From the NCBI GenBank assembly GCA_050329575.1, contig JBHJOP010000039.1, forward strand, positions 16,270-80,269: 64,000 nt of DNA, given 5' to 3'. Positions 52,214 through 61,462 of the stretch are shown here, one piece after another. Numbering within the stretch: position 1 is the first letter of the stretch; the number at the start of each line of letters is the position of its first letter. The translations under genes were made by a program, and so were the position numbers. The stretch is from JAUXFS01 sp050329575. GTDB taxonomy: Bacteria > Pseudomonadota > Alphaproteobacteria > Rhodospirillales > Defluviicoccaceae. Below the pieces are notes generated by a model, which was not told where the DNA came from, searched no databases, and was given only the letters and a program-made list of their open reading frames with translations.

Positions 52214-53386
52214 TCAAGGCGCGGCAAAGTGGCGCTTCAGGCGCAGGGCGGCCTCGTCGAGCAGCGCGTCCCGCTTGCAGAAGCAGAAGCGGGCGTAATG
52301 GCCGCCGCCATCCACCTCGCCGTCGTGATAGAAGGCGCCGACCGGCACCGCAGCGACCCCCGCCCGCTCGGTGATGTGGCGGCAGAACGCCGCGTCGTCA
52401 CCGTCGAAGCCGACGGCGCGGATGTCGACGGTGAGGAAATAGGTGCCCTGGCTCGGCAGCACCCGGAAGCCGGCCGCGGCGAGGCCGGTCGCCAGCCGGT
52501 CGCGCTTGCCCTGCTGGACGGTGGCGAGGTCGGCGAAGTAGCGATCGTCGCAGCCGAGGCCGCGGGCGACCGCCCGCTGCAGGCTCGGTGGCGTGGTGAA
52601 GGTGACGAACTGGTGCGCCTTGGCGACGGCGGCGAGCGCGCCGGCGGCGGCGGTGACGTAGCCGACCTTCCAGCCGGTCATCGAGAACGTCTTGCCGGCC
52701 GAGCCGATCCGCAGACAGCGCTCGCGCATCCCCGGCAGCGCCATCAGCGGCCGGTGCGCCCGGCCGTCGAACACCAGGTGCTCGTAGACCTCGTCGCAGA
52801 CCGCGTAGGCGTCGAACTCCCGCACCAGTCCGGCGACGAAGGCGAGCTCGTCGTCGTCGAACACCTTGCCGGAGGGGTTGTGCGGCGAATTGAGGACGAT
52901 CAGCTTGGTCTTCGCCGAGAACGCCGCCGCCAGCGCCGCGCGCGGCAGCGCCCACTCGGGCGGCTGCAAGCGCACCAGCTTCGGGATGCCGCCGGCGCGG
53001 CGCACCATCGGCAGGTAGGAATCGTAGAGCGGCTCGATCAGCACCACCTCGTCGCCCGGCTCGATCAGTCCCAGGAAGCAGTCGGCCAACGCCTCGGTGG
53101 CGCCGGAGGTGACCATCACTTCGCTGCGCCAGTCGATGTCGAGGCCGTAGAAGCGGCGGTCGTGGTCGGCGACCGCCTGGCGCAGCTCCGGCAGCCCCAA
53201 CATCGGCGGATACTGGTTGGGGCCGTCGATCACCGCCTCCGCGGCGAGCCGGCGGATCGGTTCGGGACCGTCCTCGTCGGGAAAGCCCTGGCCGAGGTTG
53301 ATCGCCCCGTGCTCCTGGGCGAGCGCGCTCATCACCGTGAAGATGGTGGTGCCGTAGCCGGAGAGGACGCCGTTGGCCGCTTTCAT
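52214..53386 (-). CDS. Class I/II aminotransferase (methionine/kynurenine-type)
   Basis: A 390-residue PLP aminotransferase with INLGQGFPDEDGPEPIRR, VTSGATEALADCFLGLIEPG, NSPHNPSGKV, CDEVYEHLVFDG, and the Schiff-base lysine in GSAGKTFSMTGWKVGYV, plus the C-terminal arginine region in YARFCFCKRD. It most resembles YbdL/kynurenine aminotransferases, which act on methionine, glutamine or aromatic acids. ATG at 53386. Single gene. Confidence 0.9.
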   Translation of the reverse strand: MKAANGVLSGYGTTIFTVMSALAQEHGAINLGQGFPDEDGPEPIRRLAAEAVIDGPNQYPPMLGLPELRQAVADHDRRFYGLDIDWRSEVMVTSGATEALADCFLGLIEPGDEVVLIEPLYDSYLPMVRRAGGIPKLVRLQPPEWALPRAALAAAFSAKTKLIVLNSPHNPSGKVFDDDELAFVAGLVREFDAYAVCDEVYEHLVFDGRAHRPLMALPGMRERCLRIGSAGKTFSMTGWKVGYVTAAAGALAAVAKAHQFVTFTTPPSLQRAVARGLGCDDRYFADLATVQQGKRDRLATGLAAAGFRVLPSQGTYFLTVDIRAVGFDGDDAAFCRHITERAGVAAVPVGAFYHDGEVDGGGHYARFCFCKRDALLDEAALRLKRHFAAP

Positions 53387-53599
53387 CGTCGCCCCTTCCT
53401 ATCCCCGCCGGTACGGCCGGCGCAAGCCCGCACCGGGGCGCCGCGCCGCCACGGCTTCGGTGCCGCGCCACCGGCCCTGCGTCGCCCTTGGGCAGATGAC
53501 GACGATTTGGGCAAAAGGCTGCCGGCCTCCGCACCCGCGGCCGCCCGGACGGCCTTGCAATCGCCGCCAATCCATGCTTTCTCGGCGGCGACGCGCACT

Positions 53600-53615
53600 T
53601 GGCACGGACCGTGCT
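53600..53615 (+). promoter_or_regulatory. Sigma-54-like promoter of glnB-glnA
   Basis: TGGCACGGACCGTGCT matches the sigma-54 consensus (TGGCACG-N4-TTGCW) with one mismatch, with GG and GC at the -24/-12 distance. It lies about 100 bases before glnB. NtrC-dependent activation under nitrogen limitation is expected from other proteobacteria; a clear NtrC site was not identified. Confidence 0.7.
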
Positions 53616-53713
53616 ACGAGGCATGCAAGGGACTCGCCGGCGTCCGGCGAGTCCACGGGGTCATCGCCCGATCCGCACCAGTCCGGATCACCGAAACGCA
53701 GAGGCAGTCGTTC

Positions 53714-54052
53714 ATGAAGAAAATCGAAGCGATCATCAAGCCCTTCAAGCTCGACGACGTCAAGGAGGCCTTGCACGAACTCGGCCTGCAGGGGATCACC
53801 GTCCTCGAGGCCAAGGGTTTCGGCCGCCAGAAGGGCCACACCGAGCTCTACCGCGGCGCCGAATACGTCGTCGACTTCCTGCCGAAGGTGAAGATCGAGC
53901 TCGTCATCGACGACTCCCTCGTCGAACAAGCGATCGAGGCCATCCAGCAGGCGGCCCGGACAGGGCGCATCGGCGACGGCAAGATCTTCATCACCTCCGT
54001 CGAGGACGCGATCCGCGTGCGAACCGGCGAGCGCGGGCTCGAGGCCATCTAG
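53714..54052 (+). CDS. glnB: Nitrogen regulatory protein P-II
   Basis: A 112-residue signal protein that reports nitrogen and 2-oxoglutarate status to NtrB and glutamine synthetase adenylyltransferase. It starts MKKIEAIIKPFKLDDVKEAL. The T-loop includes Tyr51 (ELYRGAEYVVDFLP), the uridylylation site. The C-terminal signature is GRIGDGKIFI. Full length; 84 bases upstream of glnA, as is usual in alphaproteobacteria. Confidence 0.97.
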   Translation: MKKIEAIIKPFKLDDVKEALHELGLQGITVLEAKGFGRQKGHTELYRGAEYVVDFLPKVKIELVIDDSLVEQAIEAIQQAARTGRIGDGKIFITSVEDAIRVRTGERGLEAI

Positions 54053-54136
54053 CCCGCCCGCGCGGCCGCCGCCCGGCCCGTCCAAGCATCCGTCCGCTTC
54101 TCAACACTCCGCTCAGGGACCGAAGGAACTCCGCCC

Positions 54137-55558
54137 ATGGCACTCAACTGCAAGACGCCTGCCGACGTCATCTCCGTGCTGAAGGAGAGCGACATCAAGT
54201 ATGTCGATCTGCGCTTTACCGACCCGCGCGGCAAATGGCAGCACCTGACGATGACCTCTCCGTTCGTCGACGAGGACGCCTTCGCCGACGGCATCATGTT
54301 CGACGGCTCGTCGATCGCCGGCTGGAAGGCGATCAACGAATCCGACATGGCGCTGATCCCCGATCCGGTGAGCGCGGTGATGGATCCGTTCGCCGCCCAA
54401 CCGATGCTGATCCTGTTCTGCGACGTGGTGGAGCCGTCGACCGGCCAGCCCTACCTGCGCGACCCGCGCTCGATCGCCAAGAAGGCGGAGGCCTATCTCG
54501 CCTCGACCGGGATCGGCGACACTGCCTATTTCGGTCCCGAGGCGGAGTTCTTCGTGTTCGACGACGTGCGTTTCGACGTGCGCATGAACAACTGCTTCTA
54601 CGAGTTCAGCTCCGACGAAGGGCCCTACGTCACCGGCCGGATCCTGCCAGAGGGCAACGCCGGCCACCGGCCGCCGATCAAGGGCGGCTACTTCCCGGTG
54701 CCGCCGGTCGATTCCGCCATGGACCTGCGCGCCGAGATGGTCTCGGTGATGCGCGAGATGGGCCTCAATATGGACAAGCACCATCACGAGGTGGCACCGA
54801 GCCAGCACGAGCTCGGTCTCACCTACGATACCCTGGTGCGCTCCGCCGACAACATCCAGATCTACAAGTATTGCGTCCAGATGGTCGCCCAGACCTATGG
54901 AAAGTCGGCGACTTTCATGCCGAAGCCGGTGGCCGGCGACAACGGCTCGGGGATGCATACCCATCAGTCGATCTGGAAGGACGGCAAGCCGACCTTCGCG
55001 GGCTCCAGCTATGCCGACCTGTCGGAGACCGCGCTCTACTACATCGGCGGCATCATGAAGCACGCCAAGGCCCTCAACGCCTTCACCAATCCGTCGACCA
55101 ACAGCTACAAGCGGCTGATCCCCGGCTTCGAGGCGCCGGTCCTGCTCGCCTACTCGGCCCGCAACCGCTCGGCGTCGTGCCGCATTCCGTTCGCCACCAA
55201 CCCCAAGGCCAAGCGGGTCGAGGTGCGCTTCCCCGATCCGACCTGCAACCCGTATCTCGGCTTCGCGGCGATGCTGATGGCCGGGCTCGACGGCATTCAC
55301 AACAAGATCCACCCGGGCGACGCCATCGACAAGAACCTCTACGACCTGCCGCCCGAAGAGCTCCAGAACGTGCCGACGGTGTGCGGATCTCTGCGCGAGG
55401 CGCTCGACTGCCTCGACGCCGGTCGCGACTTCCTGAAGAGGGGTGAGGTGTTCACCGACGACGTGATCGACGGCTACATCCAGCTCAAGTGGGAGGAAGT
55501 CTACAACTTCGAGCACACCCCCCACCCGGTCGAGTTCCAGATGTACTACTCCTCGTGA
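54137..55558 (+). CDS. glnA: Glutamine synthetase type I
   Basis: A 473-residue enzyme that makes glutamine from glutamate and ammonia. Motifs: FDGSSIAGWKAINESDM, GPEAEFFVFD, NMDKHHHEVAPSQHELG, KPVAGDNGSGMHTHQSIWKD, and the adenylylation tyrosine in NLYDLPPEE. Family-typical length. In one operon with glnB. Confidence 0.98.
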   Translation: MALNCKTPADVISVLKESDIKYVDLRFTDPRGKWQHLTMTSPFVDEDAFADGIMFDGSSIAGWKAINESDMALIPDPVSAVMDPFAAQPMLILFCDVVEPSTGQPYLRDPRSIAKKAEAYLASTGIGDTAYFGPEAEFFVFDDVRFDVRMNNCFYEFSSDEGPYVTGRILPEGNAGHRPPIKGGYFPVPPVDSAMDLRAEMVSVMREMGLNMDKHHHEVAPSQHELGLTYDTLVRSADNIQIYKYCVQMVAQTYGKSATFMPKPVAGDNGSGMHTHQSIWKDGKPTFAGSSYADLSETALYYIGGIMKHAKALNAFTNPSTNSYKRLIPGFEAPVLLAYSARNRSASCRIPFATNPKAKRVEVRFPDPTCNPYLGFAAMLMAGLDGIHNKIHPGDAIDKNLYDLPPEELQNVPTVCGSLREALDCLDAGRDFLKRGEVFTDDVIDGYIQLKWEEVYNFEHTPHPVEFQMYYSS

Positions 55559-55565
55559 CCTCGAC

Positions 55566-55597
55566 GCACGGGCTCCGCGAGCTCGCGGGGCCCGTGC
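55566..55597. terminator. Hairpin terminator between glnA and the sulfur operon
   Basis: GCACGGGC-t-CCGCG (55566-55579), loop AGCT, then CGCGG-g-GCCCGTGC (55584-55597): a 13-pair stem with one mismatch. It lies between the convergent ends of glnA and cysH and may serve both. Confidence 0.6.
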
Positions 55598-55645
55598 CCG
55601 TCCGTCCGCCGTCGGCGCCGGCGACCGGCCGGCGGCGGTCGTGGA

Positions 55646-56422
55646 TCAGTCGATGCCCATCATCCGCCAGCCCTTGACCGGCAGATGGATGCCACATTCG
55701 GTCTTGTTGTGGCCCCGCCAGCGGCCGGCACGCGGGTCCTCGCCGGGGGCGACCCGGTCGGTGCACGGCATGCAGCCGATCGACAGGAAGCCGTCCGCCT
55801 GCAGCGGATGGCGCGGCAGCTGGTGGCGATCGAAATAGGCGTCGATGTCGGCCTGTTGCCAGCGTGCCAGCGGGTTGATCTTGATCCGGCCGTCGTCGCT
55901 GGCCTCGATCGTCGGCAGGTTGCCGCGGTCGCCGCCGTGGAACCCCTTGCGGCCGCTGATCCAGGCCGCGAAGCCATCGAGCGCCCGGTTCAGCGGCTCG
56001 ACCTTGCGCAGGTAGCAGCACATGTTGGGGTTGCCGTACCACAGCACCCCGTCCGGATCGATCTCGTCGATGCGCTTCGGATCGGGCCTGACGGTGCGGA
56101 CGTCGCTGAGCTCGAGGGCGGTGGTCAGGGCATCGCGGTAGCGCAGCGTCTCGCCGAACAGCTTCCCGGTGTCGAGGAAGATCACCGGCGTCGCCCGGTC
56201 GATCGCCGCCACCATGTGCAGAAGCACCGCCGCCTCCGCACCGAACGACGAGACGAGGGCGACCCGGCCGGCGAAAGCGTCGCGGATCATCGCCGCCAGC
56301 AGGGTCGGCGGATCGGCGTCGCGGTAGCGGGCATCGAGCGCCGCCGCCCGCGCCGCCGCCGCCGCAGTTTCGTCCACGAGCGGCTGCGGCGCCGTCGCGG
56401 CGGCGGTCGCGGTGGCGGTCAT
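55646..56422 (-). CDS. cysH: Adenylylsulfate/phosphoadenylylsulfate reductase
   Basis: A 258-residue enzyme of assimilatory sulfate reduction. Motifs: VSSFGAEAAVLLHMVAAID, FLDTGKLFGETLRYRD, NMCCYLRKVEPL with the first two iron-sulfur cysteines, the second pair in GCMPCTD, and the catalytic cysteine in ECGIH. The cysteine pairs indicate a [4Fe-4S] enzyme of the APS-reductase type. The ATG overlaps the DUF934 stop. Last gene of the sulfur operon. Confidence 0.95.
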   Translation of the reverse strand: MTATATAAATAPQPLVDETAAAAARAAALDARYRDADPPTLLAAMIRDAFAGRVALVSSFGAEAAVLLHMVAAIDRATPVIFLDTGKLFGETLRYRDALTTALELSDVRTVRPDPKRIDEIDPDGVLWYGNPNMCCYLRKVEPLNRALDGFAAWISGRKGFHGGDRGNLPTIEASDDGRIKINPLARWQQADIDAYFDRHQLPRHPLQADGFLSIGCMPCTDRVAPGEDPRAGRWRGHNKTECGIHLPVKGWRMMGID

Positions 56423-56922
56423 TCCGCCGCACTCCGGAAACGGCGCAGCCGGGTCGCCGGGATGCGATCGTCGGCGGCCGTCTGGTAGCAGACCGAGATC
56501 TCGTCGATCGCCCGCCGCCAGCCGGCGGCGTCGATGTCGTCCGCGATCTCGAAGGCGTCGAAGCCGCAGCGGTGCATGAACATCAGCTGGTCGCGGAGAA
56601 CGTTGCCGACGGCGCGCAGTTCGCCCGCGAACCGGTAGCGTTGCCGCAGCAGCCGGGCGGTGGAATACCCCCGGCCGTCGCGGAAGGTCGGGAACGCCAG
56701 CGCCACGAGATCGAAGTGCGCGAGGTCGGCGGCGATCTCCGTCGCCGGCTGGTGCGACGCGAGACGCACCCCGAGGCGGCCGTCGCGGGCCAGAAGCGCC
56801 TCGCGCTCCGCCCGCCAGCGTTCGACAGAGACGATCACCGGACCGGAGGCGGGCAGCGGGCCGTCGTCGGCGACCGCCACCCACGGATCGTCGACCGGCG
56901 AGCCGTTCTTAATCAGCGGCAT
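56419..56922 (-). CDS. DUF934 protein of the sulfite reduction operon
   Basis: A 167-residue protein with the DUF934 pattern LVALAFPTFRDGRGYSTARL, RYRFAGELRAVGNVLRDQLM, and FMHRCGFDAFEI. This family always sits between sulfite/nitrite reductase and cysH in alphaproteobacteria; a role as an electron-transfer or assembly partner is suspected but not proven. ATG at 56922 overlaps cysI by 14 bases. Confidence 0.9.
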   Translation of the reverse strand: MPLIKNGSPVDDPWVAVADDGPLPASGPVIVSVERWRAEREALLARDGRLGVRLASHQPATEIAADLAHFDLVALAFPTFRDGRGYSTARLLRQRYRFAGELRAVGNVLRDQLMFMHRCGFDAFEIADDIDAAGWRRAIDEISVCYQTAADDRIPATRLRRFRSAAE

Positions 56923-58564
56923 AGAGCTTCTCCTTGAACGGCTGCATGCCGAGGCGGCGGACCGCATCCACGAACCGCTCGCCGTCCCGGCGAACCTCCA
57001 GATAGGTGTTGACGATGGTCTCGACGGCGTCGACCACCTCCTCGGACGAGAACGCCGGTCCGACCAGGGTGCCGAGGGCGGCATTCTCGGTGGCGTCGCC
57101 GCCGAGGGTGATCTGATAGAACTCCTCGCCCTTCTTGTCGACGCCGAGGATGCCGATGTGGCCGACGTGGTGGTGGCCGCAGGCGTTGATGCAGCCCGAG
57201 ATCTTGATCTTCAGCTCGCCGATGGCATGCATCCTGCGGAGGTCGTCGAAGCGCTCGGTGATGCGCTGGGCGACCGGAATCGACCGGGCGTTGGCGAGGC
57301 TGCAGTAGTCGAGGCCCGGGCAGGCGATGATGTCGGAGACGAGGCCGATGTTGGGGGTGGCGAGGCCGAGCGGCACCAGCGCCTGCCACAACTGGTGGAG
57401 ATCCGCCTGTTTGACGTGGGGCAGGATCAGGTTCTGCTCGTGGCTGACCCGGACCTCGCCGAAGCTGTACCAGTCGGCGAGATCGGCGACCGCGTCCATC
57501 TGCTCGGCGGTGGCATCGCCGGGAGGGCCGCCGACCGGCTTCAGCGAAAGGTTGACGATCGCATAGCCGGGCCGGCGATGCGGGACCACGTTGGTTCGAA
57601 CCCAGTTGCCGAACGCCGGGTCGCGGCGCTTCTGGTCCTCGAACGCGGCCACCGGCGCCGCCAACGTCTCGAAGGGCGGAGGCGCGAAGTAGGCGGCGAT
57701 GCGCTCGAACTCGCCCGGCGGCAGATCGACGGGGCTCTTGTCGATCTGCGACCATTCCTCCTCGACCAGCTCCGCGAAGCGCTCGGCGCCGATCTCGTGG
57801 ACCAGGATCTTGATCCGCGCCTTGAACATGTTGTCGCGGCGCCCGAACAGGTTGTAGACCCGCAGGATCGCCTCCAGGTAGGAGAGCAGATGGCGCTTCG
57901 GCAGGAACGGTCGAATGGTCTTGCCGATCATCGGCGTTCGGCCGAGGCCGCCGCCGACCATCACCTCGAACCCGATCTCGCCGGCCTCGTCGCGGAGCAT
58001 CCGGAGCCCGATGTCGTGGACGCGCACCGCGGCACGATCCTCGGGAGCGCCGGTCACCGCGATCTTGAACTTGCGCGGCAGGAACGAGAACTCGGGGTGC
58101 AGGGTCGACCACTGGCGGATCACCTCGCAGGTGATCCGCGGGTCCTCGATCTCGTCGGCGGCGGCGCCGGCGTAATGGTCGGCGGTGACGTTGCGAATGC
58201 AGTTGCCGCTGGTCTGGATGCCGTGCATCTCGACCTCGGCCAGCGCGGCGAGGATGTCCGGAACGTCCGACAGCGCCGGCCAGTTGAACTGGATGTTCTG
58301 TCGGGTGGTGAAGTGGCCGTATCCCCGGTCGTAGCGCCGCGCGATGTGGGCGAGCCGGCGCATCTGCCGCGAGGACAGCGTGCCGTAGGGGATGGCGACC
58401 CGCAGCATGTAGGCGTGCAGTTGCAGGTAGAGGCCGTTCATCAGCCTCAGCGGACGGAACTGGTCTTCGTTCAGCTCGCCGCTGAGACGGCGGGCCACCT
58501 GGTCGCGGAACTGGGCGACCCGCTCCGCGACCAGGGTGTGGTCGAATTCGTCGTAGCGGTACAT
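56909..58564 (-). CDS. cysI: Sulfite (or nitrite) reductase, siroheme/[4Fe-4S] hemoprotein
   Basis: A 551-residue enzyme that reduces sulfite to sulfide (or nitrite to ammonia). Motifs: MYRYDEFDHTLVAERVAQFR, GYGHFTTRQNIQFNWP, and the cluster ligands in CPGLDYCSLANARSIP and SGCINACGHHHVGHIG. Sulfite as substrate is indicated by the cysG, DUF2849, DUF934 and cysH neighbours. ATG at 58564. The frame is open further upstream without support. Confidence 0.92.
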   Translation of the reverse strand: MYRYDEFDHTLVAERVAQFRDQVARRLSGELNEDQFRPLRLMNGLYLQLHAYMLRVAIPYGTLSSRQMRRLAHIARRYDRGYGHFTTRQNIQFNWPALSDVPDILAALAEVEMHGIQTSGNCIRNVTADHYAGAAADEIEDPRITCEVIRQWSTLHPEFSFLPRKFKIAVTGAPEDRAAVRVHDIGLRMLRDEAGEIGFEVMVGGGLGRTPMIGKTIRPFLPKRHLLSYLEAILRVYNLFGRRDNMFKARIKILVHEIGAERFAELVEEEWSQIDKSPVDLPPGEFERIAAYFAPPPFETLAAPVAAFEDQKRRDPAFGNWVRTNVVPHRRPGYAIVNLSLKPVGGPPGDATAEQMDAVADLADWYSFGEVRVSHEQNLILPHVKQADLHQLWQALVPLGLATPNIGLVSDIIACPGLDYCSLANARSIPVAQRITERFDDLRRMHAIGELKIKISGCINACGHHHVGHIGILGVDKKGEEFYQITLGGDATENAALGTLVGPAFSSEEVVDAVETIVNTYLEVRRDGERFVDAVRRLGMQPFKEKLYAAD

Positions 58565-58571
58565 CGTCCGG

Positions 58572-58871
58572 CTATCCTCTCCTCGCCTGCTTAGCGAACT
58601 GGGGGTGAACGGGCGGCCCATAGGCGCGGATCCGCTCCCGAAAGCGAGTCGGCCGCACATCGTCGCCATCGACGACGACGTCGATCAGATAGGGGGCGAC
58701 GACCTTTCGTTCGGCGATCGCCCGCTCCGCCTCGGCCAGCATCGCCTCGCCCTCCTCCTTGCCCTCGGCGAGGCGACTGGCGCCGATCCGTTCGGACCAG
58801 CCGCCGTCGCCGGCCAGGTAGATCACCGCGCCGTCCTCGAGCCGGTTGGCGGTCACCACGTGCACCGTCAT
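58572..58871 (-). CDS. DUF2849 protein
   Basis: A 99-residue protein (MTVHVVTANRLEDGAVIYLA ... PYLIDVVVDGDDVRPTRFRE) of the DUF2849 family, found between cysG and cysI in alphaproteobacterial sulfur operons. Its function is unknown. ATG at 58871 after GGAGAAGGAACGACGACG; seven bases before cysI. Confidence 0.92.
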   Translation of the reverse strand: MTVHVVTANRLEDGAVIYLAGDGGWSERIGASRLAEGKEEGEAMLAEAERAIAERKVVAPYLIDVVVDGDDVRPTRFRERIRAYGPPVHPQFAKQARRG

Positions 58872-58901
58872 CGTCGTCGTTCCTTCTCCACAACCCCGTC
58901 G

Positions 58902-60302
58902 TCAACCGACCGCTGCCCGGCGGAGGTCGGAGGCCACCCAGGCGTCGGCCTGGCGCACCACCTCGCCGACCACGATCAGCGCCGGTCCGCCCGGTGTGCG
59001 CGCCGCCAGGACCGCGAGTTCGTCGAGGGCACCGGTCGCCACATGCTGATCGGGGCGGGTGCCGTTGGTGATCACCGCAGCGGGCGTCGCCGGGTCCATG
59101 CCGGCGCCGATCAACCGCGCGGCGATCCGGCCGGCGATCGAGGCGCCCATGTAGACGACGAGGGTCTGACGGGTCCGCGCCAGCGCCGCCCAATCGACGT
59201 CCGGTTCGCCGTCCCGGCCGTGGCCGGTGATCAACACCGCCGCCTGGGCATCGCCACGATGGGTCAGCGGGATGCCGGCCGCCGCCGTACAGCCGCTCGC
59301 GGCGGTAACACCCGCCACCACCTCCGCCCGCACGCCGTGGCGGGCCAGGAATTCCCGCTCCTCGCCGCCGCGCCCGAACACGAACGGATCGCCGCCTTTC
59401 AGGCGCACCACGCAGCGGCCGGACCGCGCCTCGCGGAGCAGCAGCTCGTTGATCTCGCCCTGACTGCGGCTGTGCGCCCCTTTGCGCTTGCCGACGTCGA
59501 TGCGCTCCGCATCGCGGCGGGCGTAGTCGAGGATCTCCGGGGCCACCAGCCGGTCGTGGACGATGACATCGGCTTCCTGCAGCAAGCGGAACGCTCGCAA
59601 CGTCAACAGGTCGGGATCGCCCGGCCCGGCGCCGACGATATGGACCGTTCCCGGTGGCGACCGATCGCCGTCCGGGCGATTGACGGTCGCCAGCATCCGT
59701 TCCCGCGCCCATCGCTCGTCGCCGGCCAGCACCGCGGCGGCGATCGGACCGGCGAAGAACCGCTCCCAGAACCGCCGGCGGGCGGCCGGGTCCGGATGAA
59801 CGCCTGCGACCGCGCGCCGAAACCGGTCGGCGAAGCGGGCGAGACGACCGAGGTTGGCGGGCAGCAGCGCCTCGATCCTCGCCCGCAGGGCCCGTGCCAG
59901 CACCGGTGCGGTTCCCGCCGTCGACACCGCGACGGTCACCGGATCGCGATCGATGATCGCCGGCATGACGAACGTCGACAGCGCCGGGGCGTCGACGACG
60001 TTGACCGGCACGCCGGCGGCGATCGCGGCCTCGGACACCGACGCGTCGATGTCGGCGCGGCCGGTGGCGGCGATCACCACCGCCCTGCCGGCGACGTCGC
60101 CGGCGGTGAACGACCTGGCGATCAGCCGAACCTCGCCGGCCTCGACCATCGCGCGGAGGGTCTCGCCACAGCCGGGCGCGACGACGTCGACCCGAGCCGC
60201 GGCGCCGCGCAGCAATCGCGCCTTGCGGGCCGACGCCTCGCCACCGCCGACGACGAGGGTCGCCCGTTCCCTGAGGTCGAGGAAGATCGGTAGGTTCCGC
60301 AT
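58902..60302 (-). CDS. cysG: Siroheme synthase (trifunctional)
   Basis: A 466-residue enzyme that makes the siroheme of the sulfite reductase. The N-terminal dehydrogenase/ferrochelatase domain has TLVVGGGEASARKARLLRGA. The C-terminal uroporphyrinogen III methyltransferase domain begins near residue 215 (VHIVGAGPGDPDLLTLRAFR) and has RLKGGDPFVFGRGGEE and PLTHRGDAQAAVLITGHG. First gene of the sulfur operon. ATG at 60302; a second ATG two codons upstream is possible. Confidence 0.96.
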   Translation of the reverse strand: MRNLPIFLDLRERATLVVGGGEASARKARLLRGAAARVDVVAPGCGETLRAMVEAGEVRLIARSFTAGDVAGRAVVIAATGRADIDASVSEAAIAAGVPVNVVDAPALSTFVMPAIIDRDPVTVAVSTAGTAPVLARALRARIEALLPANLGRLARFADRFRRAVAGVHPDPAARRRFWERFFAGPIAAAVLAGDERWARERMLATVNRPDGDRSPPGTVHIVGAGPGDPDLLTLRAFRLLQEADVIVHDRLVAPEILDYARRDAERIDVGKRKGAHSRSQGEINELLLREARSGRCVVRLKGGDPFVFGRGGEEREFLARHGVRAEVVAGVTAASGCTAAAGIPLTHRGDAQAAVLITGHGRDGEPDVDWAALARTRQTLVVYMGASIAGRIAARLIGAGMDPATPAAVITNGTRPDQHVATGALDELAVLAARTPGGPALIVVGEVVRQADAWVASDLRRAAVG

Positions 60303-60383
60303 GCTCAACCCGTGCGTCCCGTCGTTGACGACCGACCGCGCCCAAGGCCGGTTGGGCCTCGCAAGGCGCGGATGATATCACAT

Positions 60384-60396
60384 ACACATATTGTGT
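60384..60396. promoter_or_regulatory. AT-rich palindrome in the cysG / queuosine transporter promoter region
   Basis: ACACATATTGTGT has perfect 5-base arms around TAT, inside the only strongly AT-rich patch (about 60370-60470) of the window. It lies 82 bases upstream of cysG, where a sulfur regulator could bind. Divergent genes share this region. Confidence 0.4.
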
Positions 60397-60504
60397 TTCT
60401 GTCGTTAATTAGCATAGCTCTGTGTGGAATGGAATCATACTACAAATTATAGTCGCTAAATTTTTTTCCCGTGCCGGCCGTGGAAGCGCGGGAGGGGACG
60501 GTGT

Positions 60505-61137
60505 ATGACGGATCTTCGTCGGTCGGCCCGACCCGGGCCGACGACCGGACCTCGCGACGGGAGCCACGATCGCCCGATGGACCGTTCCCCTGCGCTCGAC
60601 CTCGCCGTCTTCGCGATCGCCATGGTGGTCATCGTCACCGCCTCCAACGTCCTGGTCCAGCATCCGATCAACGCCTGGCTGACCTGGGCCGCCTTCACCT
60701 ATCCGGTGTCGTTCCTGATCACCGACCTCTGCAACCGACGGCTCGGCCCGGCCGATGCGCGCCGCGTCGTCTGTGCCGGCTTCGTCGTCGCCGTCGCGCT
60801 GTCGGCGCTGCTCGCGACACCGAGGATCGCCGTCGCCTCCGGCCTCGCCTTCCTCGTCGCCCAGCTCCTCGACGTCGCGCTCTTCCACCGGCTGCGGCGG
60901 CGGACCTGGTGGATCCCGCCCCTGGTCTCCTCGCTGCTCGGCTCCGCGGTCGACACCGCGCTGTTCTTCGCCATCGCCTTCGCCGGCAGCGGGCTGCCGT
61001 GGGTGACGTGGGCGATCGGTGATTTCGCGGTCAAGGTGACGATGGCGCTGCTGCTGCTCGTCCCCTTCCGTTCCCTGCTGCGCCTCACCGCCCCGCCGCC
61101 GCTGGGCGCATCGATCGGTGACGGGCGGTGTCGCTGA
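60505..61137 (+). CDS. Queuosine-precursor transporter (YhhQ/VUT family)
   Basis: A 210-residue inner-membrane protein with about six helices and the family segments AAFTYPVSFLITDLCNRRLG, ASGLAFLVAQLLDVALFHRL and SSLLGSAVDTALFFAIAFAG. Family members import queuine or preQ precursors used to modify tRNA. ATG at 60505 follows GGAGGGGACGGTGT; a second ATG at 60577 starts close to the first helix. Confidence 0.85.
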   Translation: MTDLRRSARPGPTTGPRDGSHDRPMDRSPALDLAVFAIAMVVIVTASNVLVQHPINAWLTWAAFTYPVSFLITDLCNRRLGPADARRVVCAGFVVAVALSALLATPRIAVASGLAFLVAQLLDVALFHRLRRRTWWIPPLVSSLLGSAVDTALFFAIAFAGSGLPWVTWAIGDFAVKVTMALLLLVPFRSLLRLTAPPPLGASIGDGRCR

Positions 61138-61201
61138 AGCGCGGACGGGGCGGCGACATCCCGAGGCGCGCCGACGACCCCGTTGGTGTAGATCCGTCGC
61201 C

Positions 61202-61363
61202 ATGAACAGGCGGTTAACCGTTCTCGCCGCCCTCCTGCTCGCGCTCGCGGTCGGTCTCGCGGCGCCGGTCCGAACGGCGGCGATCCAGCTGCTGGTCCGC
61301 GTCCGCGACGCCTTCGTCGTCGTGTTCGTCGACGCCGCCAACTTCGTCGCCGGCTGCTTCTGA
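61202..61363 (+). CDS. Small hydrophobic hypothetical protein
   Basis: A 53-residue ORF (MNRRLTVLAALLLALAVGLA then a second hydrophobic stretch VRVRDAFVVVFVDAANFVAG). It could be a small membrane protein or an exported peptide. Weak ribosome site and no recognised family, so coding status is uncertain. Confidence 0.35.
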   Translation: MNRRLTVLAALLLALAVGLAAPVRTAAIQLLVRVRDAFVVVFVDAANFVAGCF

Positions 61364-61462
61364 ACCGCGCGGCAGCCACGCCGGGGACCACAAGATATTG
61401 GTAGGCTGCGGCGGCGGGCTACCGTATAATGCCGACGAACGAAGGGGAAACATCTCCGGGGC

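Noticed and set aside
56660..58594. A 644-codon plus-strand frame opposite cysI and DUF934
   Set aside because: Shadow frame rich in Asp, Arg and Val with no motif, while the opposite strand has clear cysI and DUF934 motifs.
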